Shown: positions 25,612 through 35,969 of the stretch, one piece after another
Position numbering within the stretch: the first letter of the stretch is position 1
How the letters are laid out: every line of letters starts with the position of its first letter
Source: Mallotus nudiflorus
Taxonomy: Eukaryota > Streptophyta > Magnoliopsida > Malpighiales > Euphorbiaceae
NCBI GenBank assembly: GCA_947683625.1
Contig: CANTUR010000419.1
Span: 310,001-374,000, forward strand
Length of the DNA stretch: 64,000 nucleotides
Direction of reading: 5' to 3'
The notes under the pieces: model-generated
What the model was told of the DNA's origin: nothing
Database searches by the model: none
The model's input: the letters and a program-made list of their open reading frames with translations, nothing else
Translations under genes and position numbers: made by a program

Positions 25612-25778
25612 TTTGGCTCATTTTTAATGCTTTTGACTATCAATGTCTATCTTTTTCTCATAATACTGCGGTATAAGGGTTGTTAGACATCGCTTGTTGA
25701 TCTGTTGTCTTTTGATTTCAGTATCTGAGTCTGTATTCATGTCTTGTTTTGAATCTAGGTTTTTCCTGTCTTTTTAGA

Positions 25779-27816
25779 ATGAGGCGTGCTCGGAATGCCC
25801 CTGCTGTAGATGCAGAACTTGATGATAGTGAGCAGTCATTTCAGGATGAGATTCTCCCTCCTGTCCCTCGACCTAGAGGTAGGGGTAGAGGTAGAGCTAG
25901 AGTGGCAGTAGCTTAGAGGCAAGATCAACCTCTAGTAGAGCCTCAGATTCTAGTAGAGGATCCTGTAGTCTTTGCAGCTGGCATGGCCGGTATTAACCAA
26001 GGCTTGGCAGCTCTTAATCAGGCGATGCTTATTGTGCAGCGAATGCTTCAGTGATAGACTCATGGGATGTCAGATGCTGATGCAACCTTATTCTACTCCA
26101 TAATGGGGCGAGTTCATTTTGATGGTACTGGGGATGCGTTGGATTTCATTAATACCATCAAGTCCAGGACCAGATCTGAGTATTCTGACTACTAGAGGAT
26201 TATGATTGTGGAGCTATCAATCTCAGCAGTAGCTCAGGATAGGTTTATGCAGTCCATTCAGCTTTTCATGACAACGATGACATGGTTGGGATTTAAGGAG
26301 CAGTTCATGAGATTCTTCTGTCCTTTATCTATGCGAGAGAACTATAGATGGTAACTGCTTAACATTGATAGGAGAGATTGTTCAATGGAGGACTATACTC
26401 GGGAGTTCTACAGACTAATGAGGCATGCTGAGGATGTGAGACAGGATGTCGCTAGAGCAGTAGAGCTGTATGTGATTGGATTAGGCCCAGCCTATATTGG
26501 TATTCAACCAGAGGGTTGTAGTCTCGAGAGTGTGGTAAAGGAGGCAAGATAGCTAGAGCGCAGACACATCCAGCATGACACCATACTTGACCTATATGAT
26601 AGTGGCACTTTTAGACCTGTCCAGAGGGTGCAGCAGCCAGTCTTTCAGATAGGCAGCTCAATTTCTCAGTTAGCAAGCCCTTCTCAGTAGAGTAGACATT
26701 TTAGGGCACATCGGACTGGTAGGCACTGCCTTACTTAAGATCGTATGAGCAGTAGGGCCGCTAGATTTGGTAGTAGTGCTAGTAGTAGTAGGCAGAGCTC
26801 TAGGCATGGCAGTTCTGGGTCTGGAGCTAGTGTGTGTGCCATTTATGGTGGAGTGCATCAGGGTCCTTGTCACTTGATGCCAGGAGGATGTTTTAGATGT
26901 GGTCAATTTGGACATTTCGCTAGAGCTTATCGGAACTATGGATTCCAGACATCTTTTGCTCAGGGATCTTCACTTACTATTGTTCAGCCATTACAGCAGG
27001 TGCCTCAATAGTATCAAGCACCCATGTACTCTCAGCAGCAACCGGTGCAGTATGCAAGCTAGCAGGGTTGAGGTAGAGGAAAGACTCAGCCATTCACTTC
27101 ACAGCAGCCAGGACGTGGTCAAGCTAGGGTCTTCACTTTGACTCCTCAGGATGCGCAGGTATCCAACACTGTGGTAGCGGGTATTATTCCAGTCTGTTGC
27201 TTTGAGGCTAGAGTCTTATTTTATCCGAGTGATACATGTTGGTTTGTATCTCCTTTGTTTACTTCGAAAATGGCTTGTTTTCCTTCCAAGATGAGTTTTC
27301 CTCTATCTATTTCGACTCCGCTTAGTGATGAGTTAGAGACAGACATTTTCTTTCCATCTTGTCCCGTGTTATAGAGGGTAGAGAATTATTGGCAGACTTG
27401 GTCCTTTTAGATGTGATCGATTTTGATGTGATTTTTGGAATGGATTGGTTGTCCCAATATTATGCTTCTGTGGATTGTCGAGCTAAGGAAGTAATTTTTA
27501 GAATTTCTGGTGATGAGGAATTCAGATTCAGAGGTACTAAGAATTCCATATCCCGTATTCTTATTCCTGCCATTATAGCTAGGAAGATGCTCAGTAGAGG
27601 ATGTCAGGGCTATCTAGCTGTAGTTTGAGATGTTTAAGCAGAAATGGGATTAGTGGAGAGGGTACCAGTAGTACATGAATTTACAGATGTTTTTCCAGAG
27701 GAGTTACCTGGATTGCCATCGGATAGAGAGATAGAATTCTGTATTGATGTTGTCCCACATATAGATCCTATCTCTCTGCCACCTTATAGAATGGCACCTG
27801 TGGAGCTGAAGGAGTT
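25779..27816 (+). pseudogene. Chromovirus gag-pol remnant (gag, protease, start of RT)
   Basis: From ATG 25779 one frame can be followed for about 1.59 kb without a frameshift although it holds ten stops: TAG at 25914, 26055, 26193, 26550, 26688, 27009 and 27060, TAA at 26352 and 26736, TGA at 26052 and 27069. The gag core has MEDYTREFYRLMRHAEDV near 26370-26440. A zinc knuckle at about 26890-26935 reads CFRCGQFGHFARAY; its last cysteine is Tyr. The protease active-site region near 27215-27260 is altered. After a stop at 27372 the frame shifts, and FDVIFGMDWLS followed by DVFPEELPGLP marks the passage to RT. Coding stops at 27816, where a reversed LTR fragment begins. RT core, RNase H and integrase are absent. 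Confidence 0.85.
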
Positions 27817-27980
27817 TATTATGACCCAAAACAGGGGCCATGATCGGTGCTAGGGAATGGGAATTTTTTTGAATCCGGAACCCATAGCAAGCCTAAAAAT
27901 AAAAACATGTAATAATAATAATAACATAATTAAATAAAATATTATGCAGCGGAATAAAATCATAAGTATTAAACTTGAAT
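27817..27980 (-). mobile_element. Reversed D-type LTR end fragment
   Basis: Reverse complement of the last 160 or so bases of the D-type LTR (compare 32000-32160): 'GGGCCATGATCGG', 'TAGGGAATGGGAA', 'CCCATAGCAAGCC' and 'ATGCAGCGGAA'. The terminus reads TATTATGACCC instead of TGTCATGACCC. It interrupts the chromovirus RT start and is cut on the right by the Athila-like element. Confidence 0.75.
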
Positions 27981-27984
27981 TAGA

Positions 27985-28934
27985 ATAGTGGTGTGGAGTT
28001 ATTCCCATACCTTATCATTGCACCTTTTCACATTCACATCTATTTTAAAGGAGCACGAGTTAGGAAGCTTAGGAGACCTATAAATTCATGAACTTGAATT
28101 CGTTTATGTATGAAAAAGACACTTAGTTTTATTTTAGAAATATCCATTATCATTCTTAGCATTATTTTTGAAAAAATATTGAAATAATAAGTTAAAGACA
28201 TATTTAAGAGTTGTAAAGGAGACCTCAAAAGGGCTATTCAATATCAAGTAACTTCCAGGAGAGCATTAAAGAGTTTATCAACACAACCTTTTCCTCTTCC
28301 TCTAATTAGTTGCTTGATGTTTAAAATATATCCTTGTCATTATTTCATTTTGGATACTATGTATTTTGGCTAAGTCCTTATTTATTAGAACTATAAAGAT
28401 GAATTAATTTTATGAACTGCAATTTTATCTCTTATGGTGCATGAATGATTTAATTTTAATTAAGTGCTAAAAAGTGAAATGTGTTATGTATATTTGATCA
28501 CCTTGTTAATTAAATGTTCACAATAAGAAATAGGGCATTTTGATGGAAATGCAATTAAATTTACTTAAATGATAGAAAAGTAGTTGGAGATAAGAATTCC
28601 ACTTTAAGGGGTTTAAGAATTGGCATGGAACTTAATGGTTTTTATTTATCTTTATAATGTCATGAGAGTTCTTGTCAACTCTAAATGAAAATACCCTTAA
28701 TTGACAATAAGAGTTGCTTTTAAGGAATGTTGGCCATATTCTCCAATCATAGTATATGTTTATGTGTTGTTAACTAATATGGTTCTTGATTAATTATGAA
28801 TTATAGTTCAAATATACATTAGTACATTTAGATAATTTAGAGTAATTTATAATTCTTAGTAATTTTAAATTAGTTAGAACATTTCAACATTTTTCTTTAT
28901 AACATTTGCCTATCCATCTAAGTATCTATCTGGT
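27985..28934 (+). mobile_element. Probable left part of the Athila-like 5' LTR
   Basis: AT-rich non-coding sequence between the D-type fragment and solo LTR D. Because D is flanked by a duplicated target, this sequence and 32161-32258 were contiguous before D inserted, and the right piece ends at an Athila-type primer site. I therefore infer it is LTR. Its own left boundary is not resolved, and the 3' LTR is not in the window for comparison. Confidence 0.45.
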
Positions 28935-29362
28935 TGTAATATCCTGTGTTTTTAAATATTTTTACACTGTACCGGGATATGCAGTGTTAATAATTTTTGT
29001 ATATATTATGATATTTTCATGAGTTGATATGTATTTAAAACCTATTTTAATTATTGTGCATTGTTTACAGTGCTTTACGTAAAATTTTCCCGGGACTTGC
29101 ATTTTCGGAGAAATTTTCACGTAAATAATTTATTATTAATTATTTTAAATATATTTTCGGATTTGCATGAACTCATACATATTTTTAAAATACTAAATAA
29201 AGCCTATGTATGTAATTATTTATTTAATTAGGGTTTAATATATTACCTTAATATTTTATTATTATTTGTTTATTAAATTAATATAATAATGTGTGGTGTG
29301 CAAATTTTTCCACATATTTTATTTATACACTATATTATAATATATAAATAATATTTTATTAT

Positions 29363-29460
29363 TTCTTTTTCCTTTTTCTTTTTTCTTTTTCTTTTTCTTT
29401 TCTTTTTCTTTTTCTTTTCTTTTCTTTTCTTTTTCTTTTCTTTTTCTTCTTCTTCTTCTT
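29363..29460. repeat. CTTTTT/TTCTT pyrimidine tract
   Basis: About 100 bases of almost pure pyrimidine directly before the GC-rich leader of solo LTR D. The position, after AT-rich TATA-like sequence, resembles a plant promoter pyrimidine patch. The Lys/Glu-rich minus-strand ORFs are by-products. Confidence 0.8.
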
Positions 29461-30607
29461 CCAGCGCGACCCCTTCCCCTCATCGCTGCAACTCTCGATC
29501 CTCGGCCATCGGTGTGCCACCAGCAGCTCCACCTTCCCCAGCCAGCCACTCCGCCGCCCCCAGCCTTCTTCCCCGGCGTTGGCTTGTCCCTTTTCTCCAT
29601 TTCCGACCGAAAGCTCCATTTCTTCTCACCTCGTGATTCCGGCCACCATTTTTGACACCACTGGTCTCTTTCTTCTCCTTGAGCTCCGGTGAGTGTGATT
29701 CTAGCTTTGGTTTGAGCTTAAACGGTCTTGATTTGCTTAGGTTTTGAATTTTTGATTTCGGCCATATTAGGGTTTTTTATTTTTTTGAGCTTTGAATTGA
29801 TTGATTCATGAAAACTACCTTCACAAATGTTGATCCTAGTAGCTTAATCTACATGTATGAATTTTTGTGGAATTTTTGGAGATTATTTGGATTTTTGGGT
29901 ATTTTTGAATATTTTAATATTATTTTCTAATTTTCGGAAATTAATTATTTAAATTATGAAATTGTGTTTTATGGTTAAATTAGGTGTTGAAATGAATTAT
30001 AGGAATTTATTTGGAATTTTTATGAATTTCTATGTATTTATTTTGAATTATTGAAGTTTATGTAAATTTGGGAAATTAGGGTTAAATATGTTTTTATTTG
30101 AATTTAATTGGATAATTGAGTTTAATTATTGATATTATTGATAAATATGTTGAGAAAATTAATTCTGGATAATTATACTATTTTTGGTGAATTTTTGAAT
30201 GAATTTTAGTATATTTACATATATAGGGGTATTTTGGTAATTTTACATAAAATTGGCTAAAAATGTAATTTAATTGGTTTTAATAGTTATTTAAGGTATA
30301 AAAATGATTTCTACAAATTATTTGGTATTTTTAATTAATTAAAACTATTTTTTCGTGAATTATTTTTAATTATATATATAATATACGGTTTTTCTAATAA
30401 AATGAATTTTATCGATTTTTATAGTGTTTTAAGGTTAATTATGTAATTTCTACCTATAAAATGTATTTCTATGTTATAAGGGTATTTTTGGTATTTCTAA
30501 AATTATTCTGTGTTTGAGGACCCCGGTCGGTAGACTGTAGTTTGGAGTCCGACCGAGGGGTTGTGAATGAGATGTGGTGTTTATTTTCGAAGTGTGTTTC
30601 TTTGCAG

Positions 30608-30700
30608 GGTCGGCTCTACTCTTTGAGTAGAGAGATGTCCATTTTACAGGGGAGGTGCTATCGAATTTTCGATAGAATTCTCGTAAAATGTGATATCCAG
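30608..30700 (+). other. Structured LTR exon-2 module, D-type (solo D)
   Basis: CTCTACTC-TTT-GAGTAGAG; inner CTATCGA with TCGATAG; outer CATTTTAC with GTAAAATG. All three stems are perfect, and the outer pair is the A-T version of the G-C pair seen in E- and B-type copies. Confidence 0.85.
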
Positions 30701-31238
30701 TCCAGCCCTGATATCGATTCTATGTTTAATACTCTAGATCGAATTCTAGGATTTTCTATTAGGTTTATTCTAATGTCGGTTATTTATTATTTGTTTAGTT
30801 GCGCCGAGATCGAGGGCTAGTGGATCAGGCCCGTCGGATCCATGTCGAGGAGCGCACTAATTTGTGAGTTGCTATTTTATATATATATATGCTTAGGATG
30901 CATGATTTAGAAATGTAGGTTTTATTTTGATTAAATATGCATAAATAATTTGATGATTACTTAAGTTTATATTTAGTTTATTTTTGGTATATATTAAATT
31001 ATATGCATGTTTTGTTAATAAATTATATTTAAAATGTTTTTAAATATATTTCTAGCTTAAATTATAATTTGATTGGATTCATTTGACATATATATACTCA
31101 AAATATACCTGGTTTACTTTTGGTATATTTCCGGTATATATATGGTTTATATTGTTATTTTATTTAAATTCATGCATTATTTATTGTGAATGAATGTTTT
31201 ATATTATTAATGATGAAGGATATCAATAGAACGTGCTA

Positions 31239-31257
31239 CCTAGTGGGCAGCACTAGG
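31239..31257 (+). other. Conserved 19-nt LTR hairpin, D-type
   Basis: Arms CCTAGTG and CACTAGG, identical to D2 and the B-type LTRs. Confidence 0.85.
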
Positions 31258-31361
31258 ACCGAGTACGTACCGGTACGCCTATAGCATTTAGGCTATATTA
31301 CTAACCATTTGCGGATATTGATTGGATATGATTATTTGATGTGTGAGATATGGTTTGGAGG

Positions 31362-31460
31362 TGTGATTGCTGGAGCTCGGTTGACCAAGTGTCTCGGGGC
31401 CAATCACATTGGCAGTCAGACTGCTGGAGCTCGATTGACTTAGTGTCTCGGGGCCAGTCT
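31362..31460 (+). repeat. D-type hairpin-unit array (two units)
   Basis: Unit 1 enclosed by GTGATTG (31363-31369) and CAATCAC (31401-31407). Unit 2 enclosed by AGACTG (31418-31423) and CAGTCT (31455-31460). The cores share 'CTGGAGCTCG' and 'GTGTCTCGGGGCCA'. Confidence 0.87.
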
Positions 31461-32160
31461 ACTGTCCAAATGGAATAAGTGAATATTTTGGAAATAAGTG
31501 AGCCTGTATGGCTAGAGTGTTGTCTAACACTATTTGAGGTTTTGATATCATAGGGTTCTATTTGATCCTTCATAAACTGTGATTTTTTTTAATATATATA
31601 AAATGATTTTTCTGCATCTGTGTGAATTTGCCTGTATATGTACATATTATATATACTGTTGATTGTACGCATTGTCATTTAGTATGCATGTATATATATT
31701 ATAGTAATTCACTCAGTGAGGTCTGACTCCCCTCTGTTGACAATTTTTCAGGAGAGTCAACATCTTCAGACCTCAGTAGCAGGCCTGTACGCCAGATTTC
31801 TTTCACCCCGACTTCTTTGTGTAAACTGCTTACTTGAGTCTTATTTTTATAATCTAGACACTGCAGTAGTGGTAAATTAAATTGTGGGATTTTATGTATT
31901 TTATTTATGTGAGATATTGTATTATGTATTATGTGAACTGGATTTGTAACAAAAGATTTATATATATATGAGATGAGATTTAACTTAAATCCAGTTGGTG
32001 AAAATACTATTGTGATATTTATGATTTCCATTTCCGCTGCATTATATATTGTTATTACTATTGCTTGTTTTATTTTATTTTTAGGCTTGCTACGGGTTCT
32101 GGATTCGAAAGAATTCCCATTCCCTAGCGCCGGTCATGGCCCTTGTTTTGGGTCGTGACA

Positions 32161-32258
32161 CCGGTTAATATAAAATTGCTCCAAATTCCTTAGTGTTCGA
32201 CACCCTACTTACTTTATACTTAGTCTTAGAGAGTAGGGTATAAATTTGACCCATACCA
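32161..32258 (+). mobile_element. 3' end of the Athila-like 5' LTR
   Basis: The short stretch between solo LTR D and the primer site holds 'AGTGTTCGACACCC' and 'GAGTAGGGTATAAATTTGAC', the type of terminal sequence that precedes an Athila/Tat primer site. The exact last base is uncertain by a few positions. Confidence 0.6.
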
Positions 32259-32262
32259 AATT

Positions 32263-32281
32263 TTGGCACCGTTGTCGGTGA
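32263..32281 (+). other. Primer binding site, Athila type (tRNA-Asp like)
   Basis: TTGGCACCGTTGTCGGTGA is close to the TGGCGCCGTTGCCGGGGA site usual in Athila elements. The differences are C-to-T or G-to-A/T changes, consistent with decay. It sets the element on the plus strand. Confidence 0.8.
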
Positions 32282-32498
32282 ATTTGTGTAGAATTCTTAT
32301 TAATTTAGGCTAGAGAAAGGTTATTTTAGGCCTTAATTTTATAATTTTATAATTTTATAATTATTGATTTGTGATTGTTTGATTTTAATTTTACTATTGA
32401 TGATACTTACTAAATGTGTTAGTGATAACATTCTACACTTTGATTCTAAAATTGAATTAACTTTAAGTGCTTTCCACTAGGAACAAAGGCAAAAAATA

Positions 32499-33028
32499 GT
32501 GAATCAAGAGAATTTGAAAAATATGGCTAAACCAAAAAAAAGAACATTAGGAAATTTTGCTATGCCTGACATATCAAGTAGTTTTAAAGGGATTGTGGCT
32601 CCAGCTATTGCTAACAACAACTTCAAAATCAAAATAAGCATCATTCAAATGGTGCAAAATAACAAGTTTGGAGGCTTATAAGGGGAGGATCCTTACACTC
32701 ACATTTTGACCTTCCTTAATATATGTGTAACCTTTAAAATAAATAGTGTGATAGATGATACAATAAGGCTTAGGCTTTTCCCATTTTCAGTCAAGGATAT
32801 GGCATAACTTTGGCTTTCTATTTTGCCTAACGAATCAATCACAACATGGGACCAATTGAAACAAGCATTTCTCCACAAATAGTTTCCACCCCACAAGATA
32901 GCCAAGTTTTGCAATGAGATTACTACTTTCAAGAAAAATGGAAGTAAGATAATCTATGCAGTTTGGGAAAGGTTCAAGGAACTTCAAAGGTAATTCCCAC
33001 ACCATGGCTTGCCATATTGGATGATCCC
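32499..33028 (+). pseudogene. Athila-like gag, N-terminal half
   Basis: The frame from ATG 32499 has an RTLGNFAMPD start, GEDPYTHI near 32685, IRLRLFPFSVKD near 32765, a SITTWDQLKQAF block near 32835 and WERFKELQR near 32970. This is the order of a plant Athila/Tat capsid protein. Four stops interrupt it but there is no frameshift. The frame ends at codon 33024, where the duplicated target (ATCCC) of the 16.3-kb R1 insertion begins. The gag resumes in the same frame at 49315. Capsid protein of a long-dead element. Confidence 0.85.
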
Positions 33029-34385
33029 TATAAATGGTGGGGTTTAGCCCGCGTCTAAGATTTTAGCAACCGCGACACTATTTGAGCTCAAGGCTCTGGA
33101 GAACACACTAACCACTGTCACAAATACATGGCATGGAGATGAGGAGTCATCACCTAGGGTAATAACTGGGACAAATCAAAAGTAATGATACTCAATTTTC
33201 TAAAAGAAAAGCTAGCACCACAACTAGAAGATTCTAGATATGGAATAATAACTTCTTTTAGTCTCATGTTCATTTAGAATTACTTTATAAATTACTATCT
33301 TATCCTCTATTTACATGCATTTTCATATAAACTCTTATTTAAATAATTAACTCCAGGCAAACTAGCCATGTAAAATACATGTAAACAATGCATTCATTTA
33401 AGTTCACAATCCCTAAGTTAGTATAATCTACATTGATTTTAATTAAACGAGTTAAATATGCATGTTTTTATTTACAAGTGACCTTAAGGATTAAAGAGCC
33501 TAATTCCTATTTAATTTTAATTAAATGAACCTAAGTCTATTTATTTTAATTCTAAAAGATAGGCCTAATCTACAAATTATGAAATATCCAAATTAATGGG
33601 CCTAGTTTTACATGTTTTAATTCTAAGGTGTTCTTAAATCTACAAGTTATGGAAAATGTTTTAAATTAGTGGGCTATATCTAATTAATCTTAATTATCCT
33701 TGGTGGGCCTATGTCTAAATTAACTAAATGTGCTTAAGTTACCTTTAACCTAAAATTTAATTAATTATGGGCCTAAAATCAAATTTAATTAATCAAACCT
33801 AGTCCTAATTAAATTAGTTAAACCATTAAAGAAAAGGTGAATCTAATTATCAAGCCTAAAAAATCTAAAATCATGAGCTTAAAGCAAACACAACGAAAGC
33901 ATAATATAAAAATCATAAAATTAACAAATAAAAAATAATCAAACAAATAATTAATTAAGATGCATAAATCAAAAATAAAATAAATAATAAAAGAAACTAT
34001 ATAATAAGTAAACTACATTAATCATGCATTCAATGATATCTAACCCTAATTTAATTACATGCAACTTAAATTTACTACAACCACCATTAATTTTAATTAA
34101 AGCTTACCAAATAAACCTAATTTACTAATCAATTAATAAATAAAACACATAACCACACACACAAGATTCCATTATTCATATAATTGAGGCTATTATAATG
34201 ACCTACTGAAAATAATAAAAAATAAAAATTAACATAACCCTAAAAAACTAAATAAATAAAAATACAAAATAAAAAAACCAACAAAATAATAATAAATAAA
34301 TAAACCTTAGAAACTATATTCGGTTACAAAATTCAATCCATGACATTTCATGGATCTTCATGGATTTTGTTCTCTAAGTGAATTT
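33029..34385 (-). mobile_element. R1 3' LTR, distal part
   Basis: Non-coding. From about 33717 it matches 47455-48380 of the other LTR, including 'TTAATTATGGGCCTAAAATC', 'GCAAACACAACGAAAGC' and 'CAAAATTCAATCCATG'. The first 690 or so bases have no partner in the window. It ends in GAATTT (34380-34385), the left copy of the target duplicated by the copia insertion. Confidence 0.82.
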
Positions 34386-34629
34386 AAAAAATTTCATTAT
34401 CCTTCTTGTTAAAAATAAAGACAATATAACAAGTTATCAAACAACATGAAGGAAATAATTTTAAACATATATGCATATAGTGCTAATATAATGCATCACA
34501 AAATAGTATGTATGCTATATTCAAACATCACATGATCATATAGAGTTTAGCTATTCAATCATACATAATCATATGGTACTTAGCATATCTTTTATTTATC
34601 CCCTAAGAACATAGCTTCTTTAGCTTCTT
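34386..34629 (-). mobile_element. Copia 3' LTR, truncated to 244 bp
   Basis: It matches 41185-41429 almost base for base ('TTTCATTATCCTTCTTG', 'GTGCTAATATAATGCATCAC', 'TTAGCATATCTTTTATTTAT'). The remaining 1.5 kb of the right LTR has no counterpart here: similarity stops at 34629 directly at a pyrimidine block. The LTR's U3 part is therefore missing. Confidence 0.8.
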
Positions 34630-34645
34630 CTCCCCCTTTGTCAAA
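34630..34645 (-). other. Copia purine-tract-like site adjacent to the short 3' LTR
   Basis: CTCCCCCTTTGTCAAA on the plus strand is GACAAAGGGGGAG on the coding strand, the usual form of a Sirevirus polypurine tract. Near copies are at about 34963-34976, 35090-35102 and 35200-35218. Confidence 0.7.
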
Positions 34646-35969
34646 GACAAAAAGAAAAGAGAGAGATATAAGGGGAAATCATGACCTAAGGGAGATAAAA
34701 ATACTAAAAGGAATAAAAGATCAAGAACCAAAATAATGCAAACAAAGATATGCAAAATCTTTATGAAATACATGTCATTCAATGTTGTATAAATGTTGCA
34801 TGAATAAACACAATTAATGGTCATGCATAAAAAAATTCATGTCATATAAAAACAAAGTAAGCAAAACAAGGCTATTTATCACAAGGACAAAACTAGCGAC
34901 ACTTACATTATTACTATGCATGCAAAAAAAAATTTATATGAAATAAATTTAAATAATTTTCTCCCTCTATTTCAATGGATCAAAAATGATATTAAGGACA
35001 CACTATCACATAGTTATGTCACTTACATAAACACATTTTTGAAAAATAATGTTCAAATTAACTAGGTACACATGCAGACTCAATTATTTTTCCTCCTTTG
35101 TTAAAATGCAAAGATAGACTAAATCTTAAAAATATCCATGCATTATCAAAGATAAAAACAATTTCTAAGAAAACACAAAAAATTAAACAAATTCAAAAAT
35201 TTTCTCCCCCTTTGTCAAGATGCAAATAAAATTGCATTAAAAAAAATTACAATGATATTAAAATACCAATTGTAAACAAGATATAAAACTAATAGCTCAT
35301 GTCTTATATCCAAAAAATATCTAGAAAATAAATTGAGCATAAACTGTCATAAAATAATTATAAAATAAACAAACAACTCATGGCTTATATCCATAAAAGA
35401 TCTAGAAAATAAACTAAACGTAAACTATTATAAAATAATTATAAAATAGACTAACAGCTTATGGTTTATATCCAAAAAATAAACTGACAAAAAAAGTCAT
35501 AAAACACACTTAACAACTCATAACTTATATATGAAAAGTATACTGAAAATAAACCAAATAGAAACTGACATAAAATGAATTAAAAAAAAAGACTAACAGC
35601 TCAAAACTTTGATATATAAAGTATACTGAAAATAAACCAAACATAAACTATCATGAAAATACACAAAATAAATTTTGTTGAGGAGGAGGAATATTTATGC
35701 AAAATTAAAATAATTAATTAATTGAATTTAGCTCAATAATTAATCATTAACTTGCAAAATAAGAGGGCTTTTGAAAGAAAAAAAATTTAATGAATCCATA
35801 TAGATCTAAATCAAATAAAATTAGCACAAAGATTATGCAAATGGGAAATACAGTATATCATGTATATGAAGTAAATTTGCTAAAGCAAATACTTTTAAAA
35901 CAAAATATATACATGATGCTGAAAATAATTTTACTAAAGAACATGATCACATAAGACTCTAATCATCAA
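34646..35969 (-). other. Copia 3' non-coding tail with repeats
   Basis: No ORF is supported between the pol end and the 3' LTR. It contains three further purine-tract-like blocks (about 34965, 35092 and 35203) and the tandem repeat at 35285-35665. In Sireviruses this is where an envelope-like gene may lie; none is visible. Confidence 0.65.
35285..35665. repeat. Degenerate tandem repeat, about 80-100 bp, four to five units
   Basis: Units recur with 'AACAGCTCATGGCTTATAT', 'GAAAATAAACCAAA' and 'ATAAACTATCATAAAAT' variants, at roughly 35287, 35375, 35452, 35510 and 35593. Confidence 0.7.

Larger units (their letters stand above)
28935..32160 (+). mobile_element. Solo LTR D
   Basis: Starts TGTAATATCCTG and ends GGGTCGTGACA, 3226 bp. 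Flanking duplications are CTGGT (28930-28934) and CCGGT (32161-32165), one C/T difference. No internal region. AT-rich promoter-like stretch with TATAATATATAAA near 29335-29350, a CTTTT-rich tract 29363-29460, a GC-rich leader with GTGAGT donor at 29689, acceptor TTTGCAG at 30607, structured exon 30608-30700, acceptor near 30799, GTGAGT donor near 30863, hairpin 31239-31257, array 31362-31460, acceptor TTTTTAG near 32083. It sits in the Athila-like 5' LTR. Confidence 0.9.

Noticed and set aside
29319..29619. Lys/Glu/Arg-rich minus-strand ORFs
   Set aside because: Reverse translation of the pyrimidine tract of solo LTR D; no conservation in D2.
31301..32264. Minus-strand ORFs over the hairpin arrays (31301-31573) and the similar plus-strand frame at 62004-62264
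   Set aside because: They repeat DWPRDT-like peptides because they read the array units in antisense. The units are conserved as DNA or RNA stems.
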